NCBI GenBank assembly: GCA_046728115.1
Contig: JBKPDW010000308.1
Location: 1-15,331, forward strand
DNA: 15,331 nt
DNA from: CAVSWN01 sp046728115
GTDB taxonomy: Bacteria > Acidobacteriota > Vicinamibacteria > Vicinamibacterales > CAVVIG01
Direction of reading: 5' to 3'
Shown: positions 1-6,721 of the stretch, piece after piece
Layout: every line of letters starts with the position of its first letter
Position numbering within the stretch: the first letter of the stretch is position 1
The notes under the pieces: model-generated
What the model saw: the letters and a program-made list of their open reading frames with translations, nothing else
Databases searched by the model: none
Told to the model about the DNA's origin: nothing
Program-made: the position numbers and the translations under genes

Positions 1-206
1 ACAAGGTGTATACGACGCTCGCCAGTCAGTACCATGTGCCGCTCGTGCCGTTTCTGCTGCAGGGCGTCGCGGGTTCCGACACGCTCAACCAGGCCGATGG
101 CATCCATCCGACCGCCGAAGGTGCTCGCATCGTGGCCGACAACGTGTGGACCGTGCTGAAGCCGGTTGTCGACGAGCAGCGCCACAGCGGGCGGTCTGGA
201 TCATGA
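1..206 (+). CDS. tesA: TesA-like SGNH/GDSL esterase (arylesterase/thioesterase I), 3' end only
   Basis: The reading frame is open from the window edge (first full codon at 3) to the TGA at 204-206, so only about the last 67 residues are visible. The DGIHP motif encoded at 96-110 is block V of SGNH hydrolases and supplies the Asp and His of the catalytic triad. The Ser and the GDSL, Gly and Asn blocks lie outside the window. The family hydrolyses acyl thioesters, lysophospholipids and aryl esters; the E. coli member is periplasmic. The stop overlaps the start of the ABC ATPase gene (ATGA at 203-206), which suggests translational coupling and a shared task with the transporter. In E. coli tesA is also next to ybbA-ybbP, but divergently oriented. 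The GTG at 6 is just an internal valine codon, not the start. Family assignment is secure; substrate is unknown. Confidence 0.85.
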   Translation, partial: KVYTTLASQYHVPLVPFLLQGVAGSDTLNQADGIHPTAEGARIVADNVWTVLKPVVDEQRHSGRSGS

Positions 207-871
207 TCGAACTACGCGGTGTTTCGCGAACTGTCACGAGCGGAGGCGAACCGCTCACAATCCTCCATCCTTTGACACTGGCCATCCCGGCCGGCCAGTT
301 CGTCGCAGTCGTCGGACCCTCCGGCAGCGGAAAATCAACGTTGCTGGGCCTGATCGCCGGCCTCGACGCTCCGACGACGGGACAGGTGTTGATCGACGGG
401 GTGGATATCACCGCGCTGGGCGAGGACGCCCTCGCCAGACTGCGCGGGGAAAAGATCGGTTTCGTCTTTCAGTTCTTCCATCTCATTCCCTCGCTCACCG
501 CGCACGAAAACGTGGCAGTGCCGATGGAGATTGCAGGCGTGTCGGATGCTCGACCCCGCGCAGACGCGCTGCTCGAGGAAGTGGGACTGACCGGTCGCGG
601 CCACCACTATCCGTCGCAATTGTCCGGCGGCGAACAGCAGCGCGTGGCGCTGGCACGGGCGCTCGCCAACGATCCGCCCATCGTGCTGGCCGACGAACCG
701 ACCGGGAACCTGGACACGGCGAACGGTCGCCACATCATGGAACTGCTGCGGAAGATACATACGGTCCGCAAGACCACTGTCGTCCTGGTGACGCACGATG
801 CAGAGCTGGCTGCATTGGCCGAGGCTCGACTCGTCCTGCGTGATGGCCGGGTGATGGAACGGGTCGCATGA
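203..871 (+). CDS. ybbA: ABC transporter ATP-binding protein, YbbA/LolD/MacB type
   Basis: A 222-residue ATPase with a complete motif set: Walker A GPSGSGKST (38-46), Q-loop Gln90, signature LSGGEQQRV (140-148), Walker B VLADEP (161-166, Asp164/Glu165) and H-loop His198. The length and the LSGGEQQRV form are typical of the MacB/LolD/FtsE class, which drives FtsX-fold permeases that move or extract envelope lipids and lipoproteins instead of threading a substrate through the membrane. The ATG at 203 is chosen over an upstream in-frame ATG at 146 because family homology begins at MIELRGVSR and the start overlaps the tesA stop. The gene's own stop overlaps the permease start (868-871), so these two are the ATPase and membrane subunits of one complex. 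The YbbA name rests on the TesA and YbbP-like neighbours; LolD-type function is a less likely alternative. Confidence 0.94.
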   Translation: MIELRGVSRTVTSGGEPLTILHPLTLAIPAGQFVAVVGPSGSGKSTLLGLIAGLDAPTTGQVLIDGVDITALGEDALARLRGEKIGFVFQFFHLIPSLTAHENVAVPMEIAGVSDARPRADALLEEVGLTGRGHHYPSQLSGGEQQRVALARALANDPPIVLADEPTGNLDTANGRHIMELLRKIHTVRKTTVVLVTHDAELAALAEARLVLRDGRVMERVA

Positions 872-3405
872 TGTTCGTCCTTCGGATGGCGGCGCGGGAG
901 ACCCGAGCGTCGTGGCGGCGTTTGTTGTTTTTCTTCGTCTGCATCGCGGTCGGCGTGGCGGCGATCGTGGCGCTGCGGTCGGTGATTCAAAGCGTCCGCG
1001 GCGTCATCGGCGGGGAAGCCAAGTCGCTCATTGCGGCCGACGTACTGATTGCCACCAACCGCGACTGGACACCGGAGGCACGAGCCACCATCGACACGCG
1101 CCTCGCCGAGGTGGGTGCCACCGCACGAACCGAAACCATCGAGACGCCGACGATGGTCCGGCCGGCGGATGGGTCGCGCCAGGTGGCGAAGATGGCGGAA
1201 CTGCGCGCGGTCCAGTCGGGTTTTCCGCTCTACGGATCCGTCGAGCTCCGCGAGGGACTGACGTACAGCCATGCGCTCCTCGTCGATCACGGCGCTCTGG
1301 TCCGGCCGGAGTTGTTGACGTCGCTCGGCGTCGCCGTCGGCGATCAGATCGCCATCGGGCTGGCCACCTTCACGATCCGCGGCGTCATCGCCAAGGAGCC
1401 GGGTCGTGGAGTCGGCGACTTCAGCCTCGGGCCGCGCCTGATGATCGATGCGGCCGATCTGCCCTCCACGGGCTTGCTCAATTTCGGCACCCGTACCCGT
1501 CGCGTCATTCTGGTCAAGGTCGCGGACGAACGGACGGCCGAGCTCGTGCGCACGCTGCGCGCCGACTTCCGCGAGGAGTTCATCAACACACGGTCGTATC
1601 GATCGACCGAGGATCAGGTCGGCCGCGATTTCGATCGCGCCGAAAACTATCTCAGCCTCGTCGGGCTCATCATCGTGATTCTCGGCGGGATCGCAGTGTC
1701 GAGCGTCACACGTGTATTCATCCTGCAGAAGATTCGCAGCATTGCCGTGCTCAAGTGCGTCGGCGCGCGCAGCCGGCAGATCGTCACGATCTACGTGCTG
1801 CAGGTGATACTGCTCGGTTTCGCCGGCAGCCTGCTGGGTGTCGCCATCGCGCGCGCGGCTATTGCCGCCGTTCCGCTGGCATTGCGGTCGTCCACGTCGC
1901 TCCTGGCGCAGGCCCACTACGGCGTCACATGGAGCGCTGCACTCCAGGGCATCGGCGTCGGCGTGCTTGTCTCCCTGCTGTTCTCGGTGGTGCCGCTGCT
2001 ACACGTGCGGTTCATCAAGCCATCACTGCTGCTGCGCGACGAGAAGGTCAGGCGCCGGACGGACTGGCTGGGCGTGGCCGTCATCGTCGTGGTGACCGTC
2101 GCGCTGGTGGCGCTGACGGCATGGCAGGCAGCGTCGCTGCGTGCAGGCATGGTCGTCTGCGCCGGGTTCGCCGGCCTGGCCGTCGTGCTCATGCTGGCAG
2201 GCCGCGGACTGATCGTCCTGGTGTCACCGCTCGCCAACGCGCGTTCGTTCCCGCTGCGCCACGCAGTGCTCCACCTGTCGCGCCCGGGCAACCAGACCCG
2301 CGTAATCCTGCTGGCCGTCGGTCTCGGTTCGTTCTTCATCGTCGGCATCCGATCGCTTCAAGCCAGCCTGCTCGAGGAGTTTTCCATTCAGACCGCCGCG
2401 AACTCGCCGGACATGTTCCTGCTCGACATCCAACGATCGCAGGCGGACGCGGTGCGTGGGTTTCTTGGCGATCCGGTGCACGGCGCCAGTGAGTTTCAGC
2501 TGATTCCAGTGCTTCGCGCGCGCGTCGTCGGCGTTACCGGTCAGGAGACGAATCTGAACGGCGCGGAGGAAGTCCGCGAGCGCGGTGTCTCGATCGGACG
2601 CGAGTTCACGATCACGTATCGCGATCATCTGGAGGCGAACGAACGAATTCTTGCGGGGGTGTTCTGGAACAGTCCATCCACGGAGCCCGAGGTGTCGGTC
2701 GAGCGTCAGATCGCGGAGCGTGCACATCTGCACGTGGGCGACACAATGCGGTTCGACATCCTCGGCCAGATCGTCAGCCCGCGGGTTACGAGCATTCGCA
2801 ACGTCGAATGGAGGGAATCGCGCAACGGCGGTTTTGTGTTCGTATTTCGCCCCGGCGTGCTCGATAAGGCGCCGCAGACCTATGTGTCGCCGCTGAAAGG
2901 ACCGTCCGGGCCCGAAGCCCGCGGACGTTTTCAGCACGATTTGGTCGAACGGTTCCCGAACGTGTCGGTGATCGACTTCCGCGAAGTGCTCGACACGCTG
3001 CGTGACGTGATGTCGAAGGTGACCCTCGCGATCACCGTCGTCGGCGGCCTGGTGCTCTTCAGCGGCGCGCTGATTCTGATCGGCGCCGTGGCGATGACCA
3101 AGTTCCAGCGGGTGTACGAAGCCGCGGTTTTCAAAACGCTGGGCGCAAACACCCGCGTCATTGCTCGAATGCTGCTCTACGAGTACGGCGTGCTGGGATC
3201 GCTGGCAGGCCTCATCGGATCGCTGGGCGCGGTGGTCCTGACCTGGAGCGTCAGCCGATATGCCCTCGACATCCCGTGGCGGCTCTTCTGGGCCGAACAC
3301 GCCGCTGGCGTCGTCCTCACCGCGATTCTCGTGGCGGCCATCGGTGTCTTCTCGAGCCTCGACGTCCTCCGGAACAAGCCGCTCGCGACGTTGCGGGCGG
3401 AGTAG
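868..3405 (+). CDS. ybbP: FtsX-like ABC permease, YbbP family, about 10 TM segments
   Basis: An 845-residue membrane protein. Hydrophobic segments sit near 19-38, 262-283, 310-335, 358-380, 400-420, 425-453, 476-497, 717-743, 770-795 and 810-832. Large soluble blocks (about 39-260 and 498-716) are the periplasmic MacB-PCD-like domains. The two FtsX domains are about 262-385 and 717-840; each has the cytoplasmic turn seen in this family (AVLKCVGARSRQI near 293-305 and AAVFKTLGANTRVI near 752-765) that couples to the ATPase. This duplicated 10-TM layout separates YbbP from 4-TM MacB and LolC/E. It overlaps the ATPase gene by 4 bp. With TesA it probably forms a MacB-like mechanotransmission complex that lifts hydrophobic molecules from the membrane for hydrolysis; this is inferred from the E. 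coli relatives. The second ATG at 871 is an alternative start. Confidence 0.93.
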   Translation: MMFVLRMAARETRASWRRLLFFFVCIAVGVAAIVALRSVIQSVRGVIGGEAKSLIAADVLIATNRDWTPEARATIDTRLAEVGATARTETIETPTMVRPADGSRQVAKMAELRAVQSGFPLYGSVELREGLTYSHALLVDHGALVRPELLTSLGVAVGDQIAIGLATFTIRGVIAKEPGRGVGDFSLGPRLMIDAADLPSTGLLNFGTRTRRVILVKVADERTAELVRTLRADFREEFINTRSYRSTEDQVGRDFDRAENYLSLVGLIIVILGGIAVSSVTRVFILQKIRSIAVLKCVGARSRQIVTIYVLQVILLGFAGSLLGVAIARAAIAAVPLALRSSTSLLAQAHYGVTWSAALQGIGVGVLVSLLFSVVPLLHVRFIKPSLLLRDEKVRRRTDWLGVAVIVVVTVALVALTAWQAASLRAGMVVCAGFAGLAVVLMLAGRGLIVLVSPLANARSFPLRHAVLHLSRPGNQTRVILLAVGLGSFFIVGIRSLQASLLEEFSIQTAANSPDMFLLDIQRSQADAVRGFLGDPVHGASEFQLIPVLRARVVGVTGQETNLNGAEEVRERGVSIGREFTITYRDHLEANERILAGVFWNSPSTEPEVSVERQIAERAHLHVGDTMRFDILGQIVSPRVTSIRNVEWRESRNGGFVFVFRPGVLDKAPQTYVSPLKGPSGPEARGRFQHDLVERFPNVSVIDFREVLDTLRDVMSKVTLAITVVGGLVLFSGALILIGAVAMTKFQRVYEAAVFKTLGANTRVIARMLLYEYGVLGSLAGLIGSLGAVVLTWSVSRYALDIPWRLFWAEHAAGVVLTAILVAAIGVFSSLDVLRNKPLATLRAE

Positions 3406-4087
3406 TTGATAGCGCTCTGCCGTCACGCTGCGATCACGATCTCAGAAGACCAGCTGGACCTCGCTGGCGCCTTTTCACCGGGACTCGTCACGGTCATCGC
3501 CGTGTTTTTCTTCCTGGCGCTCTTCGATTCCGTCGGCACGCTCGTCGGGGTCGGCGAACAGGCCGGCCTGATGCGCGACGGTACACTGCCACGCGCGCGT
3601 CAGGCGCTGCTTGAGGACGCGATCGGGACCGTCGCAGGCGCCGCCCTCGGCACCTCAACGGTTACGGCGTACATCGAGAGCGGAGCAGCGATAGCGGCAG
3701 GCGGCCGCACAGAGCTTGCAAGTCTGGTGACGGCTGCGATGTTTCTGCTGTCGCTGTTCTTGCATCCGCTCGTTCAAATGGTGAGGGGCGGCCACGCTTC
3801 CGGCGGCATTACGCTGTGCCCCGTGATCGCGCCGCCGCTGATTCTGGTGGGCACGATGATGATCGGCGGATTACAGCATGTCGGCTGGGACGACCCCACT
3901 GAAGCCATTCCCCGCGTTCCTCACGCTCGTGATGATGCCGCTCGCCGTCAGCATCACCGAGGGCGTGGCGTTCGGGTTGCAGTCGTAGGCGGTGTTGAAG
4001 CTCGCAACCGGTCGTGGACGCGAGGCGCATCCGCTGGTTTACGCTTTGGCGATGCTGTTCCTGGGTCGGTACATCTTCCTGCGGTAG
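3406..4087 (+). pseudogene. NCS2 (AzgA/PbuG-type) purine permease remnant: N-terminal loss, frameshift and nonsense codon
   Basis: The first frame encodes recognisable NCS2 permease sequence: a QLDLAGAF entry, the FFFLALFDSVGTLVGVGEQAGL segment (in part), then GTSTVTAYIESGAAIAAGGR, the conserved core of hypoxanthine/guanine permeases. About 200 N-terminal residues are missing, and homology begins almost at the stop codon of the preceding permease gene. The frame breaks at a CCCC run (3910-3913). Dropping one C restores IPAFLTLVMMPLAVSITEG, the expected family sequence. In the restored frame a TAG at 3986-3988 replaces the expected Tyr codon (a TAC to TAG change), after which AVLKLATGRGREAHPLVYAL continues to a normal end at 4085-4087. 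Three independent lesions make a functional transporter implausible. The upstream frame runs open by chance into the dksA-like gene; that is not a real fusion. Confidence 0.87.
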
Positions 4088-4088
4088 A

Positions 4089-4097
4089 TGTTATGAT
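4089..4097 (+). promoter_or_regulatory. Candidate extended -10 promoter for the dksA-like gene
   Basis: TGtTATGAT matches the extended -10 form (TGn followed by a one-mismatch TATAAT). It lies at the very end of the dead permease gene and 53 bp before the dksA-like start codon. No convincing -35 is visible at 16-18 bp upstream, as is usual for extended -10 promoters. Transcription would begin near 4104 and leave a leader of about 46 nt. The position fits the need for a separate promoter downstream of the pseudogene, but a match of this length could occur by chance. Confidence 0.35.
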
Positions 4098-4149
4098 GCA
4101 GAGTTGCGCCACCCTGGAGGGGTCGGCCCAGGTCAGGAGTCCCGAACGC

Positions 4150-4485
4150 ATGGATCAGCAGCAGTTGAAGGATGCACTTCTCAAGAAACGCGGCGAAATA
4201 CTCGGTACCGGCGGCATCAAGCCACTCCAAGCGTCGATGGAAAATAACACCCGCCAGGGTGATATGGCCGATCAGGCGAGCGGCAACAACGAAGTCCACA
4301 TCCAGCTCAAACTGAAACAGACCGACGCGAAGATTCTTCAGGCCATCGAGGAAGCCCTGTGGCGGATCGACAAGGGGACCTACGGTGTGTGTCGTGACTG
4401 CGGCGAGCCGATTGCGGACGCGCGTCTGAAAGCAATCCCCTGGACGCGTGTCTGCATTACATGCAAGGAAAAACAGAACGCCTGA
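4150..4485 (+). CDS. DksA/TraR family zinc-finger transcription factor
   Basis: A 111-residue protein, shorter than E. coli DksA (151). The C-terminal zinc finger has four cysteines, Cys81-x2-Cys84 and Cys102-x2-Cys105, with the usual 17-residue spacing. The N-terminal part is helical, and its hairpin tip contains DMADQA (38-43). This reproduces the DxxDxA motif that DksA inserts into the RNA polymerase secondary channel to act with ppGpp. Retention of both acidic tip residues suggests a real RNA polymerase effector, not a distant zinc-ribbon relative. The ATG at 4150 is preceded by AGGAG at 4135-4139 with good spacing; the in-frame ATGs at 4093 and 4096 would add a non-homologous extension and fall inside the -10 candidate. 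The ferritin-like gene follows after 3 bp. Confidence 0.93.
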   Translation: MDQQQLKDALLKKRGEILGTGGIKPLQASMENNTRQGDMADQASGNNEVHIQLKLKQTDAKILQAIEEALWRIDKGTYGVCRDCGEPIADARLKAIPWTRVCITCKEKQNA

Positions 4486-4488
4486 GCG

Positions 4489-4977
4489 ATGTCCTCTGAC
4501 GCGCTCCTCTCGGTACTGCAGGAGTTCTACCGGGACACACTCGGACGGCTGTTGCAGCATCAGGCAGGAGCCCGGCTGATTCGTCAGTACGACGTCAACA
4601 ACACATATCAGTACATCATCAACCGTGAAGAGGCGCACCTGTCGTGGCTCGCAACGGCCATTCGCGAGCTCGGCGGCACGGTTGACGACAGCGCGACCGA
4701 ACCCGATCGCGGATCCGCCGGCAAGGATGCCGCGCGTAACGTGATGGAGGAGGACGCGTGCGAGGCGCAGGCATTTGTACAGCGCTGGCGGCCGCGTGTT
4801 GAGTCCATCGGCAACGCGCGGCACGCGAAAATGCTCGGCGTCATTCTCGGCGAGGTGCTCGAGCAGCAACGCTTCTTCGAGCAGGCGCTGGCCGGACGCA
4901 CCGATCTCCTCGGCCGGAGAGGCGTCCAGCTCGAGCCTTCGGCCGGCGACGTCCTGCCCGAGCGGTGGATCGAATAA
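4489..4977 (+). CDS. Small ferritin-like helical protein, function unknown
   Basis: A 162-residue, strongly helical protein without signal peptide or TM segment. It begins 3 bp after the dksA-like stop and is probably cotranscribed with it. Four helices can be drawn at about 5-34, 37-62, 80-107 and 110-135. Acidic/His positions resemble a ferritin-like di-iron arrangement: REEAH (46-50) gives an E-x2-H pair (Glu47/His50), helix 3 carries Glu87, Glu88 and Glu92, and helix 4 has GEVLEQQ (Glu122, Glu125). The E-x2-H expected in the last helix is not obvious, so iron binding may be partial or lost. The tail (136-162) ends in a conserved-looking VLPERWIE. I recognise the fold class, not a named family. 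It could be a bacterioferritin/rubrerythrin relative or a purely structural four-helix bundle. Confidence 0.75.
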   Translation: MSSDALLSVLQEFYRDTLGRLLQHQAGARLIRQYDVNNTYQYIINREEAHLSWLATAIRELGGTVDDSATEPDRGSAGKDAARNVMEEDACEAQAFVQRWRPRVESIGNARHAKMLGVILGEVLEQQRFFEQALAGRTDLLGRRGVQLEPSAGDVLPERWIE

Positions 4978-5004
4978 CCGTCCGGCAGTTCGACAGGTCG
5001 TGCC

Positions 5005-5454
5005 GTGATCGCTGCCGTCGCGTTGGGATCAAACCTCGGGGATCGTCGCGCGCACCTCGACTTCGCGATCGATCGACTGCACTCGCTCTTCACGCAGCTG
5101 ACGGTGTCAACCTATCGGGAAACCGTGCCGGTCGGCGTCACCCGTCCGCAGCCGCTGTTCCTGAACGCGGCGACAGTGGGTGAGACCACACTCTCGGCAC
5201 GGAGCCTCCTGGATTCGTTGCACGAGATCGAGCGTGAGCGCGACCGTCAGCGGCCCTACGTGAACGCGCCGCGAACGCTCGACCTCGACCTTATTCTGTT
5301 CGGCGACGCGGTGATTGAAGAGCCGGGACTGATCGTGCCGCATCCGCGATTTCGCGAGCGACGATTCGTGCTTGAACCGCTCGCGGAGATTGCGCCGATG
5401 ATGATCGATCCCGTTACGGGCCTGGCGGTCGCGGCGCTGTTCGAACGTCTGTAG
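5005..5454 (+). CDS. folK: 2-amino-4-hydroxy-6-hydroxymethyldihydropteridine pyrophosphokinase
   Basis: HPPK transfers pyrophosphate from ATP to 6-hydroxymethyl-7,8-dihydropterin in cytoplasmic folate synthesis, giving the substrate of dihydropteroate synthase. The 149-residue length is normal. Visible signatures are GSNLGDR (8-14), the PROSITE-type block PRTLDLDLILFG (89-100) with the Mg-binding Asp93/Asp95, and PHPRFRERRFVLEPLAEIAP (112-131). The N-terminal MIAAVALGSN fixes the start at a GTG codon (5005-5007); the Shine-Dalgarno is weak (ACAGG). The gene lies 27 bp after the ferritin-like gene and ends 3 bp from the stop of the convergent DUF4097 gene, with no room for a terminator between them. 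folP and folB are not in the window. Confidence 0.95.
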   Translation: MIAAVALGSNLGDRRAHLDFAIDRLHSLFTQLTVSTYRETVPVGVTRPQPLFLNAATVGETTLSARSLLDSLHEIERERDRQRPYVNAPRTLDLDLILFGDAVIEEPGLIVPHPRFRERRFVLEPLAEIAPMMIDPVTGLAVAALFERL

Positions 5455-5457
5455 TCT

Positions 5458-6648
5458 CTACTCCCTCTCCCTTGGCCGCGGCATCGGACGCGGCATTGGC
5501 ATCGGGTGCGGCACCGGAATGTCCAGCGACGCCAGTGCTTCGGCTATAGCGTCCGGAATTGCCGCGCGGGCGGCCGCCATCGCTTCGGGGATTGACGCCT
5601 CGGCCGCGCCTATCGCCTCCGGGATCGCGGCCTCAGCGGCGGCAATTGCCTCGGGAATCGACGCCTCGGCCGCAGCCATGGCTGCCGGAATCGAGGCTCG
5701 AGCGGCGGCGAGGGCTTCCGGTATCGATGCGCGGGCTGCCGCGAGCGCGTCTCCGATGTGGTCCTCGCGCTCACGCCGTTTCCGCTCCCGCTCCACTTCC
5801 GGACGCGGCTCGCCCGGCCGCCGCAGCGAGATGGTTCCGCCGAACGACTCGAGTTCGAGATGCGCGCTGCCGTTGCCCAGCGTCAGGGTGAAGCGCTTCC
5901 GCGGGCTCTGATCGTCCTGCTTGACCGGGAACGTCGAGCGGAAGCTGCCGTTGTAGGTGCGGACCATCAACGTGGCGTTCACGCGTTCGGGTACTGCCAC
6001 CGCGATCATCCCGTTGTGCGTCGTCAGCCGGTACATGCCCCTGTCCTTGATGGGGCCGTCGTAGGAAATGTTGCCGTTGACAGTGTAGAGATCCACGTTG
6101 CCCGAGTCGATGCGGTCGAGGATGATGCTGCCGTTGGTCGTCTCGGCTGACAGATCGCCGCTGATATCCGCCAGGTGCATGCCTTCGTTGACGGCACGGA
6201 CCTCGACACGGCCTTTCGCCTTCTGCAGGTTCACGGCGCCCTGAATGGACTTCAACGTTATAACGCCCGAACCGCCGGTGATGTCGATGTCGCCGCGGGT
6301 GGTTTCCACCGTGATATCGCCGCCGACGCCGTCCATGGATACGTCGGCGTAGGTGCCGCTGACGCCGATCGCCATCCACTTCGGCACAGTGATGGCGTAA
6401 TCAAGCGAACGAGGCGGCCCGCCGCGGACCGAACGCGAGCGGATGCTCAACGTCTGCTCGCCCGGCTTGATGTCCACTACTTCGCGATCCGAGTGGGTCA
6501 CCTCGACGCGGACGGCGTCCCTGTCCCAGACCTTGATCGATACGTCGCCGGCGAAGTTGTTGACGTCGAGCTTCGTGCCCTTCGTCACCGGCACGGTCTG
6601 ATCGGTCGCCGTGATGGCCATCAAGGCCACCAGCACATGTCCAAGCAT
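5458..6648 (-). CDS. Secreted DUF4097-type beta-repeat protein with C-terminal 11-residue helical repeats
   Basis: A 396-residue protein. Residues 1-17 form a short signal-like segment (MLGHVLVALMAITATDQ), lacking the usual Lys/Arg start. Residues 18-275 contain successive short beta units of the form 'GDITVETTRGDIDI', 'SGDLSAETTNGSIIL', 'NGNISY', typical of DUF4097/putative-adhesin proteins, which form right-handed beta-solenoid-like sheets. Residues 276-299 are a highly charged Arg/Glu linker; 300-378 are seven 11-residue repeats (listed separately); 379-396 form a Pro/Met/Arg tail (HPMPMPRPMPRP). The start is supported by AGAGG six bases before the ATG and an in-frame stop just upstream. 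It follows the anti-sigma gene after 73 bp and is probably in the sigma operon, so it may be an effector or a sensor input of the stress response. DUF4097 proteins near ECF pairs are common; the C-terminus here is not usual. Molecular function is unknown. Confidence 0.9.
   Translation of the reverse strand: MLGHVLVALMAITATDQTVPVTKGTKLDVNNFAGDVSIKVWDRDAVRVEVTHSDREVVDIKPGEQTLSIRSRSVRGGPPRSLDYAITVPKWMAIGVSGTYADVSMDGVGGDITVETTRGDIDITGGSGVITLKSIQGAVNLQKAKGRVEVRAVNEGMHLADISGDLSAETTNGSIILDRIDSGNVDLYTVNGNISYDGPIKDRGMYRLTTHNGMIAVAVPERVNATLMVRTYNGSFRSTFPVKQDDQSPRKRFTLTLGNGSAHLELESFGGTISLRRPGEPRPEVERERKRREREDHIGDALAAARASIPEALAAARASIPAAMAAAEASIPEAIAAAEAAIPEAIGAAEASIPEAMAAARAAIPDAIAEALASLDIPVPHPMPMPRPMPRPRERE
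5515..5751 (-). repeat. Seven tandem 33-bp repeats encoding a Pro-punctuated hendecad
   Basis: Residues 300-378 of the DUF4097 protein. Six exact-length units (5554-5751) have the consensus [E/D/A]-A-[L/M/I]-A-A-A-[R/E]-A-[S/A]-I-P. The seventh (5515-5553) is degenerate and two residues longer. Hydrophobic residues fall at positions 3 and 10 of each unit (alternating 7/4 spacing), which puts them on one face of a helix with 11-residue (three-turn) periodicity. Position 7 runs R, R, E, E, E, R, L. The units differ at many synonymous sites, so the array is not freshly amplified and the amino acid pattern seems to be maintained. Confidence 0.93.
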
Positions 6649-6660
6649 CGTCGTCCTCTT

Positions 6661-6709
6661 CTAATCCCGATCCCTAATCACTAATCCCTGATCCCTAATC
6701 ACCAGTCCC
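6661..6709 (-). repeat. Heptanucleotide tandem repeat (GGGATTA-like) in the DUF4097 leader
   Basis: Read on the minus (transcribed) strand, the 49 bases split into seven consecutive 7-mers close to GGGATTA/GTGATTA: gggactg, gtgatta, gggatca, gggatta, gtgatta, gggatcg, ggattag. The array fills most of the 73-bp gap between the anti-sigma stop and the DUF4097 start and ends just before the ribosome binding site. The transcript would contain four GGG runs separated by 4, 11 and 3 bases. A non-coding role is likely, since it lies between two well-defined genes. Confidence 0.85.
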
Positions 6710-6721
6710 AAGGTTCGTCCG

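Noticed and set aside
607..1917. A 436-codon minus-strand open frame antisense to the ABC ATPase and permease genes
   Set aside because: It crosses two well-supported genes and has no domain of its own.
3406..4485. A single open frame that would fuse a permease fragment to the DksA-like protein
   Set aside because: After the frameshift at 3910-3913 this frame encodes non-homologous sequence, and the DksA-like protein has its own ribosome binding site and start at 4150.
5454..5458. Bidirectional terminator between the convergent folK and DUF4097 genes
   Set aside because: Only 3 bp separate the stops and I see no clear stem-loop with T-tract on either side.
5554..5751. CRISPR-like array of 33-bp units
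   Set aside because: The units are directly tandem with no spacers and remain in frame inside a coding region.
5519..5911. Plus-strand open frame with Ala/Ser/Ile repeats
   Set aside because: It is the antisense reading of the 33-bp repeats in the DUF4097 gene and inherits their periodicity.
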